DNA of 64,000 bases from Budorcas taxicolor (taxonomy: Eukaryota > Chordata > Mammalia > Artiodactyla > Bovidae). Where the stretch lies: assembly GCF_023091745.1 (NCBI RefSeq), contig NC_068925.1:2542001-2606000 (forward strand), written 5' to 3'. The position numbers were made by a program, and so were the translations under genes. The notes under the pieces were generated by a model that saw only the letters and a program-made list of their open reading frames with translations, searched no databases and had not been told where the DNA came from. The number at the start of each line of letters is the position of its first letter. Position 1 is the first letter of the stretch. Below, in pieces: positions 10,461 through 20,490 of this stretch.

Positions 10461-10900
10461 CAGTGGTGAAAGCTGTCCAGGTCTTCTGTGGAACAGATCT
10501 CAGAAGACCTGTGGATGTCTGTGCCGAGGAACACTACAGGGTCCTCTGCTGTGAAAGTTGTGGGGACCCCATAGTTGTCGTGGGAGCTACTGAGGTCCTT
10601 AGTGGCAACGTCTTCCAGAGATCTCCATGGAGAGGGCCACAGGGAACTGTGATGAAATTGATACTGACAGCTCCTTCCCTCCTTCTCCATCCCTATCCAT
10701 CTCTAGACATCTCAGCTAAGCCAATCTCGCTAATAGTCTTCCTGTGGTTGTTCTTTGTTTTCTGTTCCACTATGTTGCTGAAGTTCTAAACTCTCGGGCG
10801 TACCAGGGCTATTTTTTGCTTGTAGATAGCCATCTGTCCTTTGTTGGCAGATAGGTGCTCCTACCTCTCACTCTACCGTCTTGCTAATGTCACCCCAAGG
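10461..10900. other. Unassigned GC-richer block between L1 pieces
   Basis: Composition differs from its AT-rich neighbours. Two related stretches, gtggtgaaagctgt (10463) and gctgtgaaagttgt (about 10548), suggest internal repetition. The right end (tctaccgtcttgctaatgtc) is reminiscent of the reverse complement of an L1 5' end, so an L1 (-) 5' UTR is one reading; an unrelated insertion is another. Confidence 0.4.
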
Positions 10901-11038
10901 CTATTTTTGCTGTTTATAAAATGCTACATGTGGTTGTTTTCCACACTTTAAAACATTATTCCATTGTCTTCTGGCTTCATTGTTTCTGTTGAAAAGTTCA
11001 CTAATTGCAACAAAGTTTGTTTTTACCATGACTCCTTT

Positions 11039-11711
11039 TGTAACAGGAGGGAAAGGGGCAGGGCACAACTTCTTAAAGAATGACATAGCCCTCCGACACA
11101 ACATAAACCAATTAGAATCAAATGAGACCAAGGTGGCAGACAAGACAAGACCTTGATCTTCAATCAGCAGGTGAAATGACACACCCAGAGGTGCCATGAC
11201 AGTTTCAAGGCACTGTCAAAAGACCAAGGAGTGGATGATGGCCCAAATCCTGGAAATCTCCACCCATTCCCCAAAATAGTTGGAATAATCCCCCCACTCA
11301 TTAGCATGTGAAATTATCCAGTCTATAGCAGCTAACTGTGCCACATTTTGTGGCATGCTGACATCTCTGATGGCCCACACTCTGTCTGTGGAGTGTGCTT
11401 CTCTCTGAATCTGAATAAGTCCACTTCTCACCTATTGCTTTGTCTCTCACTGAATTCTTTCTGTGATGAGACATCAAGAACCTGAGCTTCATTAGGTTCT
11501 TAAACCAGGTACCATGGGTTTTGGCTCGGTTTGAGTCCCAGCCATGTGGGTTCAAGTCCCAAACAAGATTTTGGCTGGGTTTGAGTCCCAGCCACATGGG
11601 TTCAAGTACCAAACAGGGTTTTGGCTGCATTCGAGTCCCAGCCACATGGGTTTGAGTCCCAAACAGGGTTTTGGCTGAGTTCCAGTCCCAGCACATGGAT
11701 TCAAGCCCCAA
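11039..11711 (+). mobile_element. Second solo ERV LTR
   Basis: Starts TGTAACAGGAGGGAAAGGGG and has the LTR order: cccccactcattagcatgtg, a TATA-like tctatagc near 11322, tgtctgtggagtgtgcttct, an AATAAG poly(A)-like signal near 11413, and a U5-like part (agaacctgagcttc). It ends in a 4 x 50 bp array. It interrupts the L1 (-) host. The right boundary and TSD are not precise. Confidence 0.68.
11517..11710 (+). repeat. 4 x 50-bp tandem array with tRNA B-box-like motifs
   Basis: ttggct recurs at 11521, 11571, 11621 and 11671, an exact 50-bp period. Each unit contains two related half-units of the form gggttcaagtccc or ggtttgagtccc. GGTTCAAGTCC (for example 11549-11559) fits the Pol III B-box pattern GGTTCRANNCC. 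No A box or RNA gene fold is evident. Confidence 0.75.
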
Positions 11712-12005
11712 TATGAGGTAAATGATTTCACTTGTAAGGTATTCTGTTTGTCTTTGTTTTCTCTAGATTATTGTGATGTATTTAGATTTGGGGAAGAGGG
11801 TTGTTTTATGGATATTCCTCAGTCTGTGGCTTCATTTTGAAATACTCTATGATTTGGAATACTTCTATATGAAGTATTTCTTCAAATACTGAATCTGTCT
11901 TATTCTTCTCCCTCTCCTCTGGCACTACAATTATGTGTACGTTGGGATTTTAACTATGTACTAAATGTCTCACACATTTTCCACCCTTTTAAGGGGGCAT
12001 ATGGG

Positions 12006-12280
12006 GGCTAAGGTGGTGCTAGTGGTAAGGAATCTGCCTGCCAGTGCAGGAGACGCTGGTTCAATCCCTGTGTTGGGAAGATCCCCTGGAGTAGGAAATG
12101 GCAACCTGCTCCAGTATTCTTGCCTGCAAAATTCCATACTCTGCACTGAGTTCACACTCATTGAAGAAGGAATGGCAACCCACTCCAGTATTCTTGCTTG
12201 GAAAATTCCATGGACAGAGGAGCCTAGCAGGCTATAGTCCATGGGGTTGCAGAGTTGGACATGACTGAGCACACAGGACA
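12006..12280 (+). mobile_element. Bov-tA/ART2-type SINE with duplicated inner segment
   Basis: tRNA-like head (gtggtgctagtggtaaggaa) followed by the SINE body. The stretch aatggcaaccYRctccagta-attcttgc occurs twice, near 12100 and 12170, so the copy has a dimeric or duplicated body. An approximate direct repeat, ggggcatat/ggggtacatat, flanks it. Confidence 0.78.
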
Positions 12281-12837
12281 GGAGGGGTACATATTTTAAC
12301 CTGAATATTTTTATTGTTTCCTTTTTCCAATTTACCAATACTCTGCTTTGTCTAATCTACTGTTAAACTCATCAAATGAATTCTTAATTTATGCTATTGT
12401 ATTTTTCAGTCCTAGGAATTCCATTCAATTCCAATTACTTTAAAATACATTAATCATTGTTATTTTAAAGTGTGTATCTGGTAAATTAAAAAAATCTGAA
12501 TCACTTATGGTTCTGGGGTTTTCTTTTGCAGGGAGGAGCCTTTTTTCTTGGCTTTTAATCTTTCTTTTGTTGTTAATTTTCAATTACTTGCTGGATTTTT
12601 TTTTTTCTCAAAAATTTTAGGAGCTCTTGATGATAACTTCTCCAAATAAGGCTTTAATTGTCTTGTGGTAGGCAGATAGGTTATGAGCAGAATAACTTGG
12701 TCCAGTTGAGACTTACCTATTTCTATGTTATCCTTATTTCTAGAATATCTGGTGGCTAAACTGGGGCCCTGAACTCTAATTTTGTCTCTCCTAATCCATA
12801 AACATTGCCAAAATTTCTACTTGTTTTCTTTTATTTT

Positions 12838-12990
12838 CACTTTTTAAACTTTTCATTTTGTATTGGGATATAGCTGATTAACAATGTTGTAATAGTTTCA
12901 GGTGAATAGCAAAGGGACTCAGCCATACATATATATGTGTATCCATTCTTCCCCAAATTCCCCTCCCATCCAGGTTGCCACGTAACGTTG
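12838..12990 (-). mobile_element. L1 3' UTR fragment
   Basis: Plus-strand text tatagctgattaacaatgtt, then ttcaggtgaatagcaaaggg and ccatacatatatatgtgtat, is the reverse complement of a mammalian L1 3' UTR. Confidence 0.6.
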
Positions 12991-13331
12991 ATCAGAGTTC
13001 CATGTCATCTACTTTCTTTCTTGAAGCATTGCCTCACACGTGCAAAATTTAAACAAAGGTCTTCATTGGAAATTGGCTTTAGAATGTTGCACTTATCAGA
13101 GCATGTTTCCCTTTTCTTTGGATCTTGGCCCATTGAGTCCTTGTTACCAGCTTTGTCCCTTCAGATATTTTTACCCAGGATTTAAAATTCTCAGTGTGAG
13201 GAGTAATCTGATGCCAATTATTTTTTTCAGAAGTAGAAATAAAGTACCTGTTAGATTAGAAACTCGATGAGAGCAAGAACCTTGTCTATCTTGTTCATCA
13301 CTGTACCCTAGTTTCTAGAGCAGTGACTGGA

Positions 13332-13332
<1 letters not shown>

Positions 13333-13370
<38 letters not shown>
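13333..13370. repeat. (TG)19 microsatellite
   Basis: Uninterrupted TG dinucleotides at the 3' tail of the adjacent SINE, so the repeat probably grew from the tail. Confidence 0.95.
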
Positions 13371-13377
<7 letters not shown>

Positions 13378-13561
13378 TAGTCACTCACTTGTGTCTGACT
13401 TTTTGAAACCCTCATATAGCCCACCAGGCTCCTCTGTCCATGGGATTCTCCAGGCAAGAGTACTGGACTGGGTTGCCATGCTCTCCTCCAGGGGTCATCT
13501 CAACCCAGGTCTCTGGCAATGCAGGTATATTCTTTACCATCTGAGCTACCAGAGAAGCCCA
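13334..13561 (-). mobile_element. Bov-tA-type SINE with a (TG)n tail
   Basis: Reverse-oriented SINE whose head (ctggtagctcagatggtaaa on the minus strand) is at the right. The left, 3'-tail side has expanded into a (TG)n microsatellite. Flanked by 8-bp direct repeats in the L2. Confidence 0.85.
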
Positions 13562-14345
13562 ACTGGAACATACAAGGTGCTTAATAAAATGGATGGCCCA
13601 GTCCTTGGCTTCTACATGGCTCACAGCAGTTATCTGATTTGTCCCCTACATTTCTAGTACACTTTAAAACCCAGCTGGATGCTGCGCCATCCATGCTGAA
13701 CCATGATGGCATCTCTTGTAATTTTGATGGGAATTGCATTGCAATTATAGGTTAATTTGGGGGATAAATTGATATCTTTATAATTTTAAGAACTGACATT
13801 TTTATAATTTTGTGTATTCTAAATGGTAAATAGAATGTCTCTCTCCGTTTATTTTATTCATCAAGAAAGGCAACATAATACAAGATTCCATAGCCAAGTT
13901 GCTTTGGTTCAAATCTCTGCTCTGTCGCTCAGTAGATTTCCAACTTTGTGTGTGATAGTTTCTAGTTTCCTTAACTGTAACTGTGATTATTTTAATAATA
14001 AAAGTACCTTTCTCAGAAATGGTTATTAGGATTTATCAGGTTAACAACTATAAAACTTTAGAATTACATAAAATATAGTGGCCTCTGCAAAAGAATTTGT
14101 TAAATAAAATAATAATATTCTTTTAATGTTTTTTAATAAGGCTTTAAATATTTCTTCATAAAAATCTTGCAATCTTTTGTTAGATTTATTCCTAGTTACT
14201 TTATATTATTATGTTATTTCAAATGACTGTAGCTTTAGTTTTAAAAGGAACTAAAGAGCCTCTTGATGAGAGTGAAAGAGGAGAGTGAAAAAGCTGGCTT
14301 AAAACTCAACAGTCAAAAAACTAAGATCGTGGCATCCAGTCCCAT

Positions 14346-15667
14346 CAGTTCAGTTCAGATCAGTCACTCAGTTGTGTCCGATTCTTTGTGACCCCATGGA
14401 CTGCAGTACACCAGGTCTCCCTGTCCATCACCAACTCCCAGAGTTTACTCAAACTCATGTCCACTGAGTCGGTGACGCCATCCAACCATCTCATCCTCTG
14501 TCGTCCCCTTCTCCTCCCACCTTCAGTCTTTCCCAGCATCAGGGTCTTTTCCAGTGAGTCACTTCTTTGCATCAGGTGGCCAAAGTATTGGAGTTTAAGC
14601 TTCAGCATCAGTCCTTCCAATGAATATTTAAGATTGATCTCCTTTAGGATGAACTGGTTGGATCTCCTTGCAGTCCAAGGGATTCTCAAGAGTCTTCTCC
14701 ATCATCACAGTTCAAAAGCATCAGTTCTTCGGCACCCTGCTTTCTTTGGCTTCCCTGGTGGCTCAGAGGTTAAAGCATCTGCTTCCAATGCGGAAGACCA
14801 AGGTTTGATCCCTGGGTCGGGAAGATCCCCTGGAGAAGGAAATGGTAACTCACTCCAGTACTCTTGCCTGGAGAATCGCATGGACGGAGAAGCCTGGTAG
14901 GGTACAGTCCATGGGGTCGCAAAAAGTCGGACATGACTGAGCAACTGCTTTCTTTATAGTCCAACTCTCACATCCATACATGACTACTGGAAAAACCATA
15001 GCTTTGACTAGATGGACCTTTGTTGGCAAAGTAATGCCTATGCTTTTTAATATGCTGCCTAGGTTGGTCATAACTTTCCTTGCAAGGAGTAAGCATCTTT
15101 TAATTTCATGGCTGCAGTCACCATCCACAGTGATTTTGCAGCCTAAAAATATAAAGTCTGCTACTGTTTCCACTGTTTCCCCATCTATTTGCCATGAAGT
15201 GATGGAACCAGATGCCATGATCTTAATTTTCTGAATGTTGAGTTTTAAGCCAGCTTTTTCACTCTCTTCTTTCATTTTCATGAAGAAGCTCTTTAGTTCT
15301 TCTTCACTTTCTGCCATAAGGGTGGTGTCATCTGCATATCTGATGTTATTGATAGTTCTCCTGGCAATCTTGATTCCACTTTGTGTTTCATCCAGCCCAG
15401 TGTTTCTTATGATGTACACTGCATAGAATTTAAATAAGCAGGGTGGCAATATACAGCATTAATATATTCCTTTCCCTGTTTGGAACCAGTCTGTTCTATG
15501 CCCAGTTCTAACTGTTGCTTCCTGACCTGCATACAGGTTTCTCAAGAGGCAGGTCAGGTGGTCTGGTATTCCCATCTCTTTAATAATTTTCCATAGTTTG
15601 CTGTGATCCACACAGTCAAAGGCTTTGGCATAGTCAATAAAGCAGAAGTAGATGTTTTTCTGGAATT
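14346..15667 (-). mobile_element. BovB (-) nested in BovB #3
   Basis: Starts at the left with the reverse complement of the BovB 3' end (gttcagttcagatcagtcac) and ends at the right inside the RT region. A minus-strand frame at 14850-15449 still shows RT residues around YADD (RYADDTTLMAESEEE) but merges into SINE sequence at its C-terminal end. 5'-truncated. Confidence 0.87.
14748..14944 (+). mobile_element. Bov-tA SINE, well preserved
   Basis: Full head-to-tail SINE starting ggcttccctggtggctcag, with a B-box-like ggtttgatccc. A perfect 11-bp TSD, ctgctttcttt, lies at 14737-14747 and 14945-14955. This is the third level of nesting here: SINE in BovB (-) in BovB (+). Confidence 0.93.
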
Positions 15668-16354
15668 TTTGCTTACTTCATGGGAAATAGATGGGGAAAG
15701 AATGGCAACAGTGGCAGATTTTATTTTCTTGGGCTCCAAAATCACTATGGACAGTGAATGCAGCCATAAAATTAAAAGAAATTTGCTCCTTCGAAGAAAA
15801 GCTATGACAAGCCTAGACAGAGTGTTAAAAAGCAGAGACATCACTTTGCTGACAACAGTCCGTAAAGTCAAAGCTTGGTTTTTCCAGTATTCATTAAGTT
15901 GGACCGTAAAGAAGGCTGAGTGCTGAAGAATTGATGCTTTTGAATTGCAGTACTGGAGAAGACTCTTGAGAGTCCCTTGGACAGCAAGGAGCTCAAACCA
16001 GTGAATCCTAAAGGAAATCAACCCTGAATATTCATTGGAATGACTGATGCTAAAGCTGAAGCTCCAGTACTTTGGTGGCCACCTGATGCAAAGAGCTGAT
16101 TCATTGGAAAAGATCCTGATGCTGGGAAAGATGAGGGCAAGAGGTTACAGAAGATGAGATGGCTGAATGGCATCACTGACTCAATGGATATAAGTTTAAG
16201 CAAGCTCCAGGAGATAGTGAAGGACAGGGAAGCCTGGCATTCTGCAATTCATGGGATCACAAAGAGTTGAAAATGACTTATTGACTGAAGAACAAGTTTT
16301 AAAGCTTAGATTCTTCAGCCGTTTTTGTTGGTTCATGAAAATAAAGTTGATTAA

Positions 16355-17072
16355 GAGAAAGTGGAGAATGAAAAAGTTGGCTTAAAAGCTCAACATTCAG
16401 AAAATGAAGATCATGGCATCTGGTCCCATCACTTCATGGCAAATAGATGGAGAAACAGTGGAAACACTGTCCAACTTTATTTTGGGGGGCTCCAGAATCA
16501 CTGCAGATGGTGACTGCAGCCATGAAATTAAAAGACGCTTACTCCTTGGAAGAAAAGTTATCACCAACCTAGATAGCATATTGAAAAGCAGAGACATTAC
16601 TTTGCCAACAAAGTTCCGTCTAGTCAAGGCTATGGTTTTTCCTGCGGTCATGTATGGATGTGAGAGTTGGGCTGTGAAGAAAGCTGAGCACCAAAGAATT
16701 GATACTTTTGAACTGTGGTGTTGGAGAAGACTCGAGAGTCCCTTGGACTGCAAGGAGATCCAACCAGTCCATTCTGAAGGAGATCAGCCCTGGGATTTCT
16801 TTGGAATGACTGATGCTAAAGCTGAAACTCCAGTACTTTGGCTACCTCATGCGAAGAGTTGACTCACTGGAAAAGACTCTGATGCTGGGAGGCATTAGGG
16901 GCAGGAGGAGAAGGGGATGACAGAGGATGAGATGGCTGGATGGCATCACTGACTCGATGGACGTGGGTCTGAGTGAACTCTGGGAGTTGGTCATGGACAG
17001 GGAGGCCTGGTGTGCTGCAGTTCATGGGGTCGCAAAGAGTTGGACATGACTGAGTGACTGAACTGACTGAAG
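16355..17072 (+). mobile_element. BovB #4, 5'-truncated
   Basis: 3' half of a young-type BovB, from the post-RT region to the tail gactgagtgactgaactgac. It includes YGCESWAVKKAE in frame at 16656-16691. It lies in the same L1 host as BovB #3. No convincing TSD found. Confidence 0.85.
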
Positions 17073-19073
17073 TGAAATTTATTTTTGTATATTGAATTTT
17101 TTTGTCCAGTAGCCTTCCAGAATTTGTCTGTGGATTTCTTAGGATTTGCTGATGATTTTAGGATTTGCTAGAATTAGATGATCTTATCACCTGTGAAAAA
17201 AAGCAATTTTGGTTCCTGTTTACCGATTCTTATAACTTTCATCTCTCTTCCGTTTTGCTTAAACTTTCAGGTCAATATGGTGATCATGTACATTCTCTCC
17301 TTGGTCTTAGTCTTGTAGAGAAGATTTCAAGTATTCACCAAAAAGTAAAATTTTCACTTTGAATTATAAAAAGTTATCTTTTATCAGTTACTTTCTGCTT
17401 TTTGCTTCTAGTTTGCTGAGAGATTTTGTCATGAATGGAGAGTCAATAAAATTTTTTTCTCAGTGACAAGGTTTTTCTCCTTTAATTTGTTAATGTGGTG
17501 AATTACGTTAACTAAAAAATTATAAGGCAACTTTTATTCCTAGAATAAACCTATCTCATTCGAGATGTAGTACATTTTTATATGTTGCTGTATCTTGTTG
17601 CTAATATTTTGTTCAGATATTGCATGTATATGCATAAATAGAATGGCTTAAAACTGTTCTCATTTTTTAAATCTAGTTTTGATATCAAGATTATTCTAGG
17701 TTCATAGAGTGAGTTCACAATTTTTCATTGTTTTTATTTCTGGAAGAGTTTTTTTTAAGATTGGTATTACTCATTTCTTGAGTTTCCCTTAGAAGTATTA
17801 GCTCAATATCTTTACTGGTTAAAGGAAAATTCAGATTTTTTTTTTTTTTTGTATTAGTTTTAGGAAGTTTTTTTAAGGAATTTTTCCATTTCACCTGAAT
17901 TTTCAAACATGTGATACTAAACTTTTCTCAATATCATCTTACTTCTTTTTTTGCCAGTTTATTTATTTTAATTTATTTATTTTTGATGGAAAGATAATTG
18001 CTTTACAGAATTTTGTTCTTTTCTGTCAAACATCAACAAGAATCAGCCTTAGGTACACCCATGTCCCCTCCCTTGCAAACCTCAGCCCCATCTCCCTTCC
18101 CATTTCACCCTTCTAGATTGTCACAGATTCCGTTTGAATTCCCTGAGTCATACAGCAAGTTCCCATTGGCTATCTATTTTACACATGTTATTGTAGATTT
18201 CAATATTACTCTCTCCATACATCTCACTCTCTCTCTCCTCCTCTCTCCCTGTTTCCATAGGTCTGTTCTCTATGTCTGTTTCTCCATTGCTGCCCTGCAA
18301 ATAAATTCATCAGTACCATCTTTCTAGATTATATATATATATGTGTGTGTTAATTTATGATATTTCTATTTCTCTTTGTGACTTACTTCACTCTGTATAA
18401 TAAGCTCTAGGTTCGTCCTCAGAACTGACTCAAATGGGTTCTCTTTTATGGCTGATTAATATTCCGTTTTATATATGTACCACAACTTCTTAATCCTTTC
18501 ATATGTTGGTGGATATCTAGGTTGCTTCCATGTTCTAGCTGTTGTAAATAGCACCTCAATGACCACTGGGGTGCATGTGTTTTTTTTCAATTTTGGTTTC
18601 CTCTGGGTATATGCCTAGGAGTGGGATTGCTCGGCCATATAGTGGTTTTATTCCTAGTTATTTAAGTAATTTCCATACCATCTTCCATTGTGGCTGTATC
18701 AATTTACATTCCCACCAGCTATGCAAAGAGGGTTCCCTTTTCTCCACACCCTCTCCAGCATTTATTGTTTGTAGATTTTTAGATGATGGCCATTCTGACT
18801 GTTATGATGTGGTATTTCATTGAGTTTGATTTGCATTTGTCTAACAATGAGAAATGTTGATCATCTTTTCATGTGTTTGTTAGCCATCTGTATGTCTTCT
18901 TTGGAGAAATGTCTGTTTAGGTCTTTTCTCCACTTTTTTGTTGGGTTGTTCATTTTTCTGGTATTGACTTGTATGAGCTGCTTGTATATTTTGGAAATTA
19001 ATTATTTTTCAGTTGTTTAATTTGTTATTATTTTCTTCCACTCTGAGGGTTGTCTTTCCACCTTGTTTATATT

Positions 19074-19774
19074 TTACTTTTGTGTGCAAAAGCTTTTAAG
19101 TTTAATTAGGTCCCACTTGTTTATTTTTGTTTTTATTTCCATTACTCTAGGAGGTGGATCATAGAACATCTTGCTTTGATTTATGTCATTGAGTATTCTG
19201 CCTATGTTTTCCTCAAAGGGTTTTATAGTTTCTGGTCTTACATTTAGATCTTTAATCGATTCTGAGTTTATCTTTGTGTATGGTATTAGGAAGTATTCTA
19301 ATTTCATTCTTTTACATGTAGCTATCCAGTTTTCCCAGCACCACTTGTTGGAGAAGCTGTCTTTGCCCCATTGTATATTTTTGCCTCCTTTGTCAAAAAT
19401 AAGTGCTTGGGTTTGTCTCTGGGCTCTCTCTTGTTCCATTGGTCTATGTTTCTGTTTTTGTGCCAGCAACATACTGTCTTGATGACTGTAGCTTTGTAGT
19501 ATAGTCTGAAGTCATGAAAGTTGATTCCTCCAGCTGCATTCTTCTTTCTCAAAACTACTTTGGCTATTCGGGGTCTTCTGTGTTTCCATATGAACTGTGA
19601 AATTTTTTGTTCTAGTTTTGTGAAAAGTTCAATTGGTAATTTGATAGGGATCACATTGAATCTGTAGACTGCATTTGATAGTATAGTCGTTTTCACAGTA
19701 TTGGTTCTTCCTACCCAGGAACATGGTATATCTCTCCATCCATTTATGTCATCTTTGATTTCTTTCATCAGCAT
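19074..19774 (-). pseudogene. L1-D ORF2p C-terminal remnant
   Basis: Two overlapping minus-strand frames (19322-19774 and 19074-19472) encode the region after the RT domain. Visible pieces include MLMKEIKDDINGWRDIPCSW, then PIKLPIELFTKLEQ, FIWKHRRPRIAKVVLRKK and PRVMEIKTKINKWDLIKLKS. They match the corresponding frames of L1-C at 42296-43031. The frame change marks a disabling indel. Confidence 0.82.
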
Positions 19775-20490
19775 CCTATAATTTTCTGTATACAGTTTTT
19801 TGTCACCTTGGGTAAGTTTATTCCTAGATATTTTATTCTTTTTGTTACAATGGTGAAAGGGATTGATTCCTTAATTTCTCTTTCTGACTTTTTCATTGTT
19901 AGTATATACAAATGCAAGTGATTTCTGTCTGTTGACCTTGTATCCCATGACTTTCCTCAGTTCACAGATTAGTTCTGGAAATTATCAAGTAGTTTCTTTT
20001 GGTTTTTCTATGTATAGTAGCATGTCATCTGCAAACAGTGAGAGTTTTAGTTCTTCTTTTTTCATCTGTATTCGTTTTATGTCTTTTTCTTCTCTGATAG
20101 CCATAGCTAGGACTTTCAAAACTATGTTCAATAATAGCGGTAAGAGTGGACACCCTTGTCTTGTTCCTGATCTTAGAGGGAATACTTACAGTTTTTCACC
20201 ATTGAGAATAACGTTTGTTGTGGGCTTATCATATATGGACTTTACGATGTTGAGTTAGACTCCTTCTATGCCCATTTTTAAAGTGTTTTTTATCATAAAT
20301 TGGTGCTGAATTTTGTCAGAGGCTTTTTCTGCATCTACTGAGATGATCCTATATTTTTATCTTTCAATTGTTAATATGGTGTATCACATTGATTGATTTT
20401 TATATATTGAAGAATCCTTGCATCCCTGGAATAAGCCCTACTTGATCAAAGTGTATGAACTTTTTAATGTGTTATTGAATTCTGTTTTAC

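Larger units (their letters stand above)
10905..12690 (-). mobile_element. Old L1/HAL1 ORF1-side region, interrupted
   Basis: Host sequence at 10905-11038, 11712-12005 and 12281-12690. It reads like the reverse complement of an old L1 ORF1-side region (attccattgtcttctggctt, atttcttcaaatactgaatc, ctacaattatgtgtacgttg). It is split by an ERV LTR and a SINE. A homologous piece lies at 54490-54845, where an ORF1-like frame is still visible. Confidence 0.6.
13225..13590 (+). mobile_element. L2 LINE 3' end, split by a SINE
   Basis: gatgagagcaagaaccttgt, then cttgttcatcactgtaccct, is a typical L2 3' end. After the SINE it resumes as ggtgcttaataaaatgg. The split is marked by actggaat (13326-13333) and actggaac (13562-13569). 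Confidence 0.72.
14246..16294 (+). mobile_element. BovB #3, split by a BovB (-)
   Basis: Two BovB (+) pieces, 14246-14345 and 15668-16294, that join in element order (ggcatccagtcccatca to acttcatgggaaatagatgg). The L1 host gives a TSD of agttttaaa at 14237-14245 and 16295-16303. It is 5'-truncated and contains stops. Confidence 0.83.
13690..17950 (-). mobile_element. Old L1 host, split by BovB insertions
   Basis: Host fragments at 13690-14245, 16295-16354 and 17073-17950 read as the reverse complement of old L1 ORF2 (for example gatttattcctagttacttt, ttttttgtccagtagccttc, ctagaataaacctatctcat). No frame survives. Two BovB (+) copies lie within it. Confidence 0.6.

Noticed and set aside
11517..11710. 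CRISPR-like array
   Set aside because: Contiguous 50-bp tandem units without unique spacers, in a mammalian LTR.
11301..11711. 136-codon minus frame with a repeating peptide
   Set aside because: It is the translated 50-bp array in the LTR; no start context and no homologue.
14748..14820. tRNA gene
   Set aside because: tRNA-derived SINE head with a B box but no complete cloverleaf or acceptor stem; followed by a SINE body and TSD.
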